The position numbers and the translations under genes are program-made. Shown piece by piece: positions 1 through 5,489 of a DNA stretch of 5,489 nt (positions are counted from its first letter, which is position 1; the number at the start of each line of letters is the position of its first letter). The stretch is from an uncultured Achromobacter sp. (GTDB lineage Bacteria; Pseudomonadota; Gammaproteobacteria; Burkholderiales; Burkholderiaceae_B). The stretch is taken from the NCBI GenBank assembly GCA_913775005.1, contig CAJYKY010000121.1:1-5489 (forward strand), given 5' to 3'. The notes under the pieces were generated by a model, which was not told where the DNA came from, searched no databases, and saw only the letters and a program-made list of their open reading frames with translations.

Positions 1-1440
1 GTTGAAGTTGCCGCGGTTGTAGTCAAAGCCGCCAATCATGGCGCGGATGGCGCCGTCTTGCGGCACCATCGACACCAGCGCGGCCTGCAACGCGGGCATG
101 TTGATGATTTCCCAGCCGGGGTTGTCCTTGTCGCCCGTCTTGTGCAGATAGACGACCGAGCCGCGGCGGATGCGCTGGCTGTCGCTGGCCTTCGGATTCA
201 GCGCGCGGGCCACGACGGCCAGCGCCTTCTTGTCGGTAATGGTGATGAGGTCGCGCGCGCTGCGGGCCAGCTTCACTTCCGTGGGGCTGGCCGACAGCAC
301 CACGGCTGCCAGCAGGTCTTCGCTGTCGGGCGTCTTGTCTTGCACGCCGTCCAGGATTTCGTCCAAGGCCTGCGCATCGTTTTCCACGCCATCGGGCAGG
401 TCGATCTGATCTTCCGGGCCGGGGTAGACCGCACGGCGCGTGTAGTCCAGCACGCCGTCGCGCACGGCGCGGTAGGCGGCTTCCTGGGCCTTGGAGTCGA
501 TCGTGGTGTAGACGTCGATGCCCTTGGAATAGGTTTCTTCCTGGAAGACGCCGTACATCAGCTGGCGCGCGAGTTCGGCGGGGTAGTCGCCATGCACGGC
601 AAAGCCGCGCACGCTGGAGCCGTCTGCGCCGCGGATGGTCAGGCGCTGCTTGAGCGCTTCGTCAGCCTGTTCCGGCGTGATGTAGCCCAGCGTCTTCATG
701 CGACCCAGCACATAGTGCTGGCGGATCTCGGCGCGCGGATAGTTGGTGATGGGGTTAAAGCGCGACGGCGCTTTGGGAATACCCGCCAGCATCGCGGCTT
801 CCGCCGGCGTGACTTCAGACAGCGGCTTGCCCAGGTAGGTGCGCGAGGCCGCGGCGAAACCGTAGGCGCGATGGCCCAGATAGATCTGGTTCATATAGAG
901 CTCAAGGATCTGATCCTTGGTGAGCTCGTTTTCAATCTTGAACGTGAGCAGCAGCTCGTAGAACTTGCGCGAGTAGGTCTTTTCCGACGACAGATAGAAG
1001 TTGCGCGCCACCTGCATGGTGATCGTGCTGCCGCCTTGCGACTTCGACCCCTTGACCACATTGGTCAGCACCGCGCGCGCAACGCCCATCCAATCGACGC
1101 CGCCGTGGCTGTAGAAGCGGTCGTCTTCAGCGGCCAGCACGGCTTGCCGCATCACGGGCGGGATTTCGTCAAAGCGCAGCACGTTGCGGTGTTCTTCACC
1201 GTATTCGCCGATCAGCACCTTGTCGGCCGTATAGATGCGCAGCGGCACCCGTGGCCGGTAGTCGGTCATGGCGTGCAGATCAGGCAGGCTGGGCCAGGCC
1301 AATGCCAGGGCAAGACCCAGCAGGATAGCGCCGCATACGCCGGCGCCGGCCGCGAGGATGCCCGCTTTGACCAGGAGTCGTTTCCAGGGAAGGCCCGATT
1401 TGCCGCCCGGGGAGGCGGAGGATTGCTGGGGGGTGCTCAT
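1..1440 (-). CDS. mrcA: Penicillin-binding protein 1A (class A PBP), N-terminal part, cut by the window edge
   Basis: This is a bifunctional peptidoglycan synthase of the inner membrane. It polymerises lipid II with a GT51 glycosyltransferase domain and cross-links stem peptides with a C-terminal transpeptidase domain. The window holds 480 codons. Residues about 25-50 form a hydrophobic signal anchor after a short basic, Ser/Pro-rich cytoplasmic tail. The glycosyltransferase spans about 70-245: EDDRFYSHGG starts at the presumed catalytic Glu105, GGSTITMQVARN lies at 136-147, RKFYE carries the second key Glu162, and ELYMNQIYLG lies at 180-189. The stretch from about 310 to 455 matches the linker/OB-like region of PBP1A. 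The transpeptidase domain begins near 460 (GAIRAMIGGFDYNRG), and the window ends before its SxxK serine. The start is ATG at 1440: an in-frame TAG at 1465-1467 lies upstream and no earlier ATG or GTG exists. No clear Shine-Dalgarno precedes it. The gene is also called ponA. Family and orientation are certain; subtype 1A is very likely. Confidence 0.95.
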   Translation of the reverse strand, partial: MSTPQQSSASPGGKSGLPWKRLLVKAGILAAGAGVCGAILLGLALALAWPSLPDLHAMTDYRPRVPLRIYTADKVLIGEYGEEHRNVLRFDEIPPVMRQAVLAAEDDRFYSHGGVDWMGVARAVLTNVVKGSKSQGGSTITMQVARNFYLSSEKTYSRKFYELLLTFKIENELTKDQILELYMNQIYLGHRAYGFAAASRTYLGKPLSEVTPAEAAMLAGIPKAPSRFNPITNYPRAEIRQHYVLGRMKTLGYITPEQADEALKQRLTIRGADGSSVRGFAVHGDYPAELARQLMYGVFQEETYSKGIDVYTTIDSKAQEAAYRAVRDGVLDYTRRAVYPGPEDQIDLPDGVENDAQALDEILDGVQDKTPDSEDLLAAVVLSASPTEVKLARSARDLITITDKKALAVVARALNPKASDSQRIRRGSVVYLHKTGDKDNPGWEIINMPALQAALVSMVPQDGAIRAMIGGFDYNRGNFN

Positions 1441-1699
1441 TGCAGGCGATTCTAGGGCAGAACGCTATAGACCGGCCATGGGGCAATAAGGTTTCGGTAA
1501 CCAAACTTGCCGTGGCGCGCGCGGTGCGTATTGCCGACGTAATAAGGGGACGGGGCCTAGTCTACGCGGGGCGCGGCTTTGGCGGCCGGGCGCGCGGACA
1601 GCGGGCAAAAAATGCGTCGTGAAAGGCGCCTTGAAATGTATTGCGCGTCGTGACAAACAGCAAGCCCGCCGCGCAAGAACGTCCGCTTTTTTTCCTGAT
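1441..1699. other. Non-coding region upstream of mrcA, with a repeat-plus-palindrome cluster
   Basis: I see no convincing gene in these 259 bases; the short ORFs here lack ribosome sites and recognisable products. The region should hold the mrcA promoter, reading leftward. A weak candidate on the minus strand is TTGCTG (1658-1663), a 17-bp spacer, and TACATT (1635-1640); it matches consensus poorly and is only a suggestion. The regulator gene upstream reads in the same direction and I see no terminator between it and mrcA, so read-through is possible. Confidence 0.5.
1614..1653. repeat. 9-bp direct repeat (GCGTCGTGA) flanking a 10-bp palindrome
   Basis: GCGTCGTGA occurs at 1614-1622 and again at 1645-1653, 31 bp apart, about three helical turns. 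The perfect palindrome AAGGCGCCTT (1623-1632) abuts the first copy. The second copy falls inside the spacer of the weak minus-strand promoter candidate. The arrangement could be an operator upstream of mrcA, but a 9-mer repeat in GC-rich DNA can also arise by chance. Confidence 0.3.
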
Positions 1700-2518
1700 T
1701 CAGCTGGCGTTCAGGTCTTGCGCGCTTCGCAGGTATTGCGCGGGCGGCGCGCCCAGGGCGCGATGAAACATGGCGGAGAAGGCGCTGGGGCTGCGGTAGC
1801 CTAGATCAGCGGCAATGCGCGCCACCGGCACCCCCATCGACAATCGGCACACCGCGTCGGCCAGCCTGACCTGCTGCACCCATTGGCGATAGTTCAATCC
1901 CAGCTCGGCCTGGAACAGGCGGATCAGCGTGCGCGCGCTGGCGCCCACTTCGCTGCCCCACGCTTCAATACTGCGTTGCAGGCCGGGCGCATCCAGAATG
2001 GCGGTGCAGATCGTTTGCAGACGGCGGTCGCGTGGCCAGGGAATCTGAATGGGTACGACACGGGCGGCCGCCAGTTCGGACAGGATCAGGGTGGCGATCT
2101 GCTCGACCCGGCCGCCCAGCGGGTAGTCGATGGGTTCGGCGGTCAACGCCAGGATCAGTTCGCGCAGCAGGCCGCTGACTTCCACCACCTGGCATTGCGG
2201 CCAATAGCGGGCGGCTGCGTCCGCCTGGATGTACAGCGACCGCATCGACACCGCGCCCACCATGTCGACCCCATGCGGCATGCCGGCAGGCACCCACAGC
2301 GCGCGCAGCGGCGGCAGCGCCCAGAAACCGCTGGGCGTGGTGACGCGCATGACGCCATCGACGGCGTACAGCAGTTGGGCGCGCGGATGCGAATGCGCGC
2401 CGGTCTGCGCGCCGGCCGGAAATTCCTTGGCCATGGCGGTGACCTCGCGCGGACGATGTTGATAGTCCTGCGCGTCGATGCTGCGGGTGGGGTCGGGCGG
2501 GGGCAAACGGACGGGCAT
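1700..2518 (-). CDS. AraC-family transcriptional regulator (NimR-like), likely controller of the divergent MFS exporter
   Basis: This is a cytoplasmic DNA-binding regulator of 272 residues, a usual length for the cupin-plus-HTH AraC subgroup. The N-terminal half (about 28-100) reads as an AraC-type cupin: AGAQTGAHSHPRAQLLY, then a GVMRV strand, then WVPAGMPHGV; His42, His44 and His82 sit where cupins place ligand- or metal-binding residues. The C-terminal third carries two helix-turn-helix units at about 183-213 (SIEAWGSEVGASARTLIRLF) and 232-262 (VARIAADLGYRSPSAFSAMF), the second matching the AraC signature. The start is ATG at 2518, preceded by GGAAG about 8 bases upstream, a reasonable ribosome site. 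It diverges from the Fsr-type exporter across 163 bp, the typical layout of a local regulator and its target; E. coli NimR/NimT is a comparable pair. The inducer is unknown. The family call is firm; regulation of the neighbour is inference. Confidence 0.92.
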   Translation of the reverse strand: MPVRLPPPDPTRSIDAQDYQHRPREVTAMAKEFPAGAQTGAHSHPRAQLLYAVDGVMRVTTPSGFWALPPLRALWVPAGMPHGVDMVGAVSMRSLYIQADAAARYWPQCQVVEVSGLLRELILALTAEPIDYPLGGRVEQIATLILSELAAARVVPIQIPWPRDRRLQTICTAILDAPGLQRSIEAWGSEVGASARTLIRLFQAELGLNYRQWVQQVRLADAVCRLSMGVPVARIAADLGYRSPSAFSAMFHRALGAPPAQYLRSAQDLNAS

Positions 2519-2570
2519 GGTGTCACTTCCGACGAAAGGATGAAGCCGGCATCAAGGCGCAGGAATCGGT

Positions 2571-2600
2571 ATTTTGGCACTTGCGCGATAAAAAATGGCA
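2571..2600 (+). promoter_or_regulatory. Putative AraC-type operator: two TGGCA direct half-sites 21 bp apart
   Basis: ATTTTGGCA (2571-2579) and AAAATGGCA (2592-2600) share TGGCA after four A/T bases and repeat with a 21-bp period, two turns of the helix. AraC-family proteins usually bind direct repeats with this kind of spacing. The inner site ends where the -35 box would lie for the TACACT -10 candidate at 2623-2628, the expected place for an activator that contacts RNA polymerase. The assignment rests on position and periodicity alone. Confidence 0.35.
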
Positions 2601-2639
2601 GATCGGGCAAGGGCGGGATTTCTACACTGGAGGCGGACT

Positions 2640-2651
2640 CGGCAGGTGCCG
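2640..2651. repeat. Short inverted repeat CGGCA-GG-TGCCG before the exporter start
   Basis: Two 5-bp arms (2640-2644 and 2647-2651) surround a GG centre. It lies between the candidate -10 box and the exporter start codon, so it would fall in the transcript leader or just after the transcription start. It could bind a dimeric repressor, or be chance in GC-rich DNA. The loop is too short for a stable RNA hairpin. Confidence 0.25.
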
Positions 2652-2681
2652 GGCTGATTCCCTTTTCCCTGACCTCGTGCC

Positions 2682-3926
2682 ATGACTCCCGCCCAGTCTT
2701 CCGCTTCTATTGCCGCTGCCGCCGCGGTTCCCGCCGACGCCACGCCGGCGCCCGCCGATCCCTCCACTGCCTTCAAGGTGTTGGGCGCGATCAGCGTGGC
2801 GCATTTGATGAACGACATGATCCAGTCGATCCTGCTCGCCATCTATCCGATGCTGAAGGATTCGTTCAGCCTGTCGTTCGCGCAGATCGGCATGATTACC
2901 TTGGTCTATCAACTAGCCGCGTCGCTGTTGCAGCCCTTCATCGGCTTGTACACCGACCGCCATCCCAAGCCGTATTCCTTGCCGGTGGGGATGGGCTTTA
3001 CGCTGGTGGGCTTGCTGATCCTGTCGGTCGCGCCGTCGTTTGGCTGGCTGCTGGTGGCGGCGGTGTTGGTGGGCACGGGGTCGTCGGTGTTTCATCCCGA
3101 GTCGTCGCGGGTGGCGCGCATGGCGTCCGGCGGACGGCATGACTTGGCGCAGTCGCTGTTCCAGGTGGGGGGCAATGTGGGGTCGGCGCTGGGGCCGCTG
3201 CTGGCCGCGCTGTTCATCATTCCGCACGGCCAGCGCAGCGTGGCGTGGTTTTCGCTGGCGGCGCTGTTTGGCATGGTGGTGCTGGTGGGCATTGGACGCT
3301 GGTACAGCGCCAACCGCGTGCGGCTGAAACCGCGCGTGCGCCGCGACGGCGCGGGCAATGGGCTGACGCAAAAGCAGGTGCTGGGTGCGTTGGCGGTGCT
3401 GGGCGTGCTGGTGTTCTCGAAGTACTTCTATCTGGCCAGCCTGAACAGCTATTTCACCTTCTACCTGATCGACAAGTTTGGCCTGTCGGTCCGCGAAGCG
3501 CAGCTGTATCTGTTCCTGTTCCTGGCGGCAGTGGCGGTGGGCACGGTGGTAGGAGGACCGATCGGTGATCGCGTCGGCCGCAAGATTGTGATCTGGGTGT
3601 CGATTTTGGGCGTGGCGCCGTTCACGCTGATGCTGCCCTACGCCAACCTGTTCTGGACTGGGGCGCTGGTGGTGGTGATCGGCATGGTGCTGGCGTCGGC
3701 GTTTTCCGCCATTGTGGTCTACGCGCAGGAGCTGGTGCCGGGCAAGGTGGGCATGATCGCCGGCCTGTTCTTCGGCTTCGCCTTCGGCATGGGCGGGGTG
3801 GGGGCGGCGGCGCTGGGCAAGCTGGCCGACGCCACCAGCATCGGCTATGTGTATCAGGTGTGCGCGTATCTGCCGCTGCTGGGCGTGGTGGCGATCTTGC
3901 TGCCGAAGGTGGAAAAAAGCAGGTAG
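2682..3926 (+). CDS. MFS drug exporter of the Fsr (fosmidomycin resistance) family
   Basis: This inner-membrane major facilitator transporter of 414 residues (E. coli Fsr is about 406) probably exports a small molecule by proton antiport. About 12 helices can be drawn: near 32-56, 66-89, 98-117, 119-139, 160-180, 187-207, 233-260, 272-294, 301-320, 324-346, 356-378 and 388-408, with a basic central loop at 208-232. Fsr-type signatures are HLMNDMIQSILLAIYP (41-56), the loop 2-3 motif GLYTDRHPKP (88-97), FHPESSRVARMASGGRHDLAQS (137-158) and the loop 8-9 repeat GPIGDRVGRK (292-301). The Ala/Pro-rich tail of about 30 residues before helix 1 resembles that of E. coli Fsr. The start is ATG at 2682, because an in-frame TGA lies at 2670-2672; no good Shine-Dalgarno is visible. 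Likely controlled by the divergent AraC-type gene. Fosmidomycin is the family's known substrate; the natural substrate here is unknown. Confidence 0.93.
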   Translation: MTPAQSSASIAAAAAVPADATPAPADPSTAFKVLGAISVAHLMNDMIQSILLAIYPMLKDSFSLSFAQIGMITLVYQLAASLLQPFIGLYTDRHPKPYSLPVGMGFTLVGLLILSVAPSFGWLLVAAVLVGTGSSVFHPESSRVARMASGGRHDLAQSLFQVGGNVGSALGPLLAALFIIPHGQRSVAWFSLAALFGMVVLVGIGRWYSANRVRLKPRVRRDGAGNGLTQKQVLGALAVLGVLVFSKYFYLASLNSYFTFYLIDKFGLSVREAQLYLFLFLAAVAVGTVVGGPIGDRVGRKIVIWVSILGVAPFTLMLPYANLFWTGALVVVIGMVLASAFSAIVVYAQELVPGKVGMIAGLFFGFAFGMGGVGAAALGKLADATSIGYVYQVCAYLPLLGVVAILLPKVEKSR

Positions 3927-3967
3927 AGAACCTGCCGGACCGGTTCGGCGGATTGGGGTTTGTCCGG

Positions 3968-3993
3968 GGCGCGCTTGCCGATCAAGCAGCGCC
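3968..3993 (+). terminator. Strong bulged hairpin downstream of the exporter, possible terminator
   Basis: GGCGCGCTTG (3968-3977) pairs with CAAGC-A-GCGCC (3983-3993): ten base pairs with one bulged A around a 5-base loop. It begins 41 bases after the exporter stop codon, a plausible place for transcript termination or 3'-end protection. No run of T follows on either strand, so it is not a classical intrinsic terminator. A second, weaker dyad (CCGGAC 3935-3940 with GTCCGG 3962-3967) precedes it. Confidence 0.35.
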
Positions 3994-4257
3994 ACGGAAA
4001 AGAGATAACGCTTTAACTGTCAAATACTGCAAAGGGATGATCCGTTCTCCCTGGGCTTGGCGTATTCTTCGTTGCATACCGTGCAATCGTCTTGGCGCGG
4101 GTAGTAGAGGTTCTGGACCGACTCACTGGCTTCGCAGCGCAAACGCGCTGGCGAGCCGGTGGTTTCTTTTGTCCTGCTGGTAACAAAAAGCATCATGAAT
4201 GCTGACGTGTAACGCGTCTCCACCGACGAACCCAGTGCAACGGCAGTTCCAAGCGAC

Positions 4258-4282
4258 GGCGCCTGCTGAACAGGCCAGCGCC
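4258..4282 (+). other. Hairpin in the leader just before the diguanylate cyclase start
   Basis: GCCTG (4261-4265) pairs with CAGGC (4271-4275) around a 5-base loop, and GGC (4258-4260) can pair with GCC (4280-4282) across a 4-base bulge. The structure ends ten bases before the ATG at 4293, where a Shine-Dalgarno would normally sit and none is visible. It may limit translation of the cyclase. This is a by-eye fold. Confidence 0.3.
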
Positions 4283-4292
4283 GGCAAACACC

Positions 4293-5489
4293 ATGACGAC
4301 TTCCTTGTTTTTCTTGATGTGGGGGCTGGCCACCGCCTTGGCGCTGCCGCTGCTGCTTCCCTTTCATGCACGCGGCGTGGGCGGTATTCGCGCGTTCACC
4401 GCCGCCAACGCCTTGGCAGTGCTGTCGCTGCTCACCTATTCCGCCGCTGAAATCCTGCCGCCCAGCGTGTATGTGATGGTGTCCAACGCCGCGTGGGTCT
4501 GTGCCACCAGCCTCGTCTATGTCGGCGTGCGTCAGTTTTTTGGGTTGCGGCCACATAGCGGGCGCATGACGTGGATCAGCCTGGCTTGCCTGATCGCGTT
4601 CGCGGCGATGCTGTATGGGCAGGACGCGCTGACCGGGCGCATGTTGCTGTATTCGTCGTTCACCTGTGTGGTCATGGCGGCGACGGGGCAGGTGGTGTAT
4701 GCGCAGCGCAAGCGGATCGCCACGCGTGGCGTGACGCTGTATCTGATGTTGGCCATCTTCGGCGTGGCGGCGCTGCACGCGGTGCGCGTGCTGGTGTATG
4801 GAACCGGGCTGGTGCAGCCGGTGTCGATGCTTCACCCGTCGACGTGGGGCCTGTTCTTCATTGTCTGCGGCTCGGTGACGGTGCCTGCGCTGTTCCTGGC
4901 GTTATTGCTGATGGTGCAGACGCGCCTGTCCGAACAGATGCAGGCCGCACTCACGTTCGATAGCCTGACCCACGTCTATTCCCGCCGCAGCATTCTTGAC
5001 GAGCTTGACCGAGAATTGCAGCGCTGCGCGCGCACCGGCGGCCAGCTGGCCGTGCTGGTGCTGGACATCGATCACTTCAAATCCATCAACGACCGCTACG
5101 GCCACGCGGCGGGCGACACGGCCCTGCGCCATTACGCGCAAGTCGTGCAGAACGCCGTGCGCAGCACCGACCGCTTCGGCCGGCTCGGCGGCGAAGAGTT
5201 CGTGTTGTTGATGGTGGATTGCGACGCGGCGTGCGCGGTGGTGCAGGCGCAGCGCGTGTGCGATGCGCTGCGCGATACGCCGCTCTACCTGCAAGGCGGC
5301 AAGGTGCCGATGACGACCAGCGGCGGGCTGGCCTCGTATCAACCGGGCGATAGCGCCGATGTGATCCTGGCGCGGGCCGATGTGGCGTTGTATCGCGCCA
5401 AGGAAGACGGGCGCGATCGGGTGGAGATGGCGCTGACCGCGCCGGCTTGCGCCGCCCAGAAGCCGCCGAAGATGGGGGCAGCGTTGGGC
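4293..5489 (+). CDS. Membrane-bound diguanylate cyclase: 7TM sensor plus GGDEF (GGEEF) domain, cut by the window edge
   Basis: This enzyme makes the second messenger cyclic di-GMP from two GTP at the inner membrane. The window holds 399 codons and no stop. Residues 1-210 contain about seven hydrophobic helices (near 5-23, 32-52, 58-80, 92-109, 116-136, 147-168 and 184-209) that I cannot assign to a named sensor family. The GGDEF domain covers about 220-380: FDSLTHVYSRR (222-232), metal-site LDIDHFK with Asp258 and Asp260, INDRYGHAAGD (265-275), and RLGGEEF with the active loop at 299-303. RSTD (290-293) lies five residues before the loop, the canonical RxxD product-inhibition site. All catalytic residues are present, so it should be active and feedback-inhibited. 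The Pro/Ala-rich end suggests the stop is not far beyond the window. The start is ATG at 4293; the frame is open back to a TGA at 4203-4205 but has no earlier ATG or GTG. No Shine-Dalgarno is seen. Confidence 0.93.
   Translation, partial: MTTSLFFLMWGLATALALPLLLPFHARGVGGIRAFTAANALAVLSLLTYSAAEILPPSVYVMVSNAAWVCATSLVYVGVRQFFGLRPHSGRMTWISLACLIAFAAMLYGQDALTGRMLLYSSFTCVVMAATGQVVYAQRKRIATRGVTLYLMLAIFGVAALHAVRVLVYGTGLVQPVSMLHPSTWGLFFIVCGSVTVPALFLALLLMVQTRLSEQMQAALTFDSLTHVYSRRSILDELDRELQRCARTGGQLAVLVLDIDHFKSINDRYGHAAGDTALRHYAQVVQNAVRSTDRFGRLGGEEFVLLMVDCDAACAVVQAQRVCDALRDTPLYLQGGKVPMTTSGGLASYQPGDSADVILARADVALYRAKEDGRDRVEMALTAPACAAQKPPKMGAALG

Larger units (their letters stand above)
2519..2681. promoter_or_regulatory. 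Divergent control region between the AraC-type regulator and the MFS exporter
   Basis: This 163-bp gap must hold the promoters of both flanking genes. On the plus strand TACACT (2623-2628) is a plausible -10 box for the exporter, but no -35 hexamer sits 17 bp upstream, as is common for promoters that need an AraC-type activator. I could not find a strong standard promoter for the regulator on the minus strand. The AT-rich core at 2571-2600 stands out from the GC-rich surroundings. Confidence 0.5.
3927..4292. other. Intergenic region between the exporter and the diguanylate cyclase
   Basis: These 366 bases hold no gene I can support with confidence. From the left: a bulged hairpin (3968-3993), then a stretch that is visibly less GC-rich (about 3996-4200), then the leader of the cyclase gene. 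Two weak plus-strand promoter candidates could serve the cyclase: TTAACT (4013-4018), 17 bp, GATGAT (4036-4041); and TTGTCC (4169-4174), 16 bp, CATCAT (4191-4196). Each matches consensus at four of six positions per box. A small inverted repeat, TTGCA-N5-TGCAA (4072-4086), lies between them. A 58-codon minus-strand ORF at 4020-4196 is discussed among the findings. Confidence 0.5.

Noticed and set aside
58..1455. 465-codon plus-strand open frame opposite the PBP1A gene
   Set aside because: It is exactly antisense to a clear PBP1A coding frame. Its product is Arg/His/Gln-rich with no recognisable domain, the usual artefact of GC-rich codon bias.
1660..1695. Possible intrinsic terminator from the T-run in GCTTTTTTTCC
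   Set aside because: The T-run is on the plus strand, where no gene ends here. On the minus strand, where the regulator ends, it is a run of A, and no good stem precedes it.
2574..2598. Possible sigma-54 promoter (TGGCAC followed by TTGC)
   Set aside because: The two elements are directly adjacent, without the roughly five-base gap that sigma-54 promoters require.
2640..2651. CGGCA-GG-TGCCG as a terminator hairpin
   Set aside because: A two-base loop cannot close a stable hairpin and no T-run follows. It is kept only as a possible protein-binding dyad.
1883..3142. 419-codon plus-strand open frame spanning the regulator, the control region and part of the exporter
   Set aside because: It is antisense to the AraC-type gene and then out of frame within the exporter, has low-complexity composition, and would run through the divergent promoter region.
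2913..3995. 360-codon minus-strand open frame opposite the exporter
   Set aside because: Its product is dominated by His, Gln and Arg with no domain. The opposite strand encodes a textbook MFS transporter.
4037..4183. 48-codon plus-strand ORF between exporter and cyclase
   Set aside because: Its only purine run (AAAGGG) abuts the ATG with no spacing, the product is Trp/Arg/Cys-rich and unrecognised, and it looks like a chance frame.

Overview
The window reads as chromosomal DNA of a GC-rich proteobacterium. The resemblance of the PBP1A and Fsr-type proteins suggests a betaproteobacterium of the Alcaligenaceae kind (Achromobacter/Bordetella-like). That placement is inferred from protein flavour and GC-rich codon use, not from a database search. 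No RNA gene, insertion sequence, CRISPR array or phage module is visible.

Layout: (1) 1-1440, minus strand, is the N-terminal 480 codons of a class A penicillin-binding protein (PBP1A, peptidoglycan glycosyltransferase/transpeptidase); its transpeptidase half lies off the left edge. (2) 1441-1699 is non-coding upstream DNA of that gene, with a 9-bp direct repeat flanking a 10-bp palindrome. (3) 1700-2518, minus strand, is an AraC-family regulator with an N-terminal cupin and a C-terminal double helix-turn-helix. (4) 2519-2681 is a 163-bp divergent control region. (5) 2682-3926, plus strand, is a 12-helix MFS exporter with the hallmarks of Fsr, the fosmidomycin-resistance protein. (6) 3927-4292 is an intergenic stretch with a strong bulged hairpin, a less GC-rich middle part and one questionable small minus-strand ORF. 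(7) 4293-5489, plus strand, is a membrane-bound diguanylate cyclase with seven predicted helices followed by a GGDEF (here GGEEF) domain; it runs off the right edge without a stop.

The clearest functional unit is the divergent regulator/exporter pair: an AraC/NimR-like protein that probably senses a small molecule and switches on the exporter beside it. The control region has two TGGCA-containing direct repeats 21 bp apart, the inner one at the -35 position of a candidate -10 box, which fits AraC-type activation. The PBP1A and the cyclase look like independent neighbours. Nothing in the window looks like a wholly undescribed system. The points most worth a second look are the exporter's inducer and substrate, the putative operator, the unassigned 7TM sensor of the cyclase, and the intergenic stretch between exporter and cyclase.
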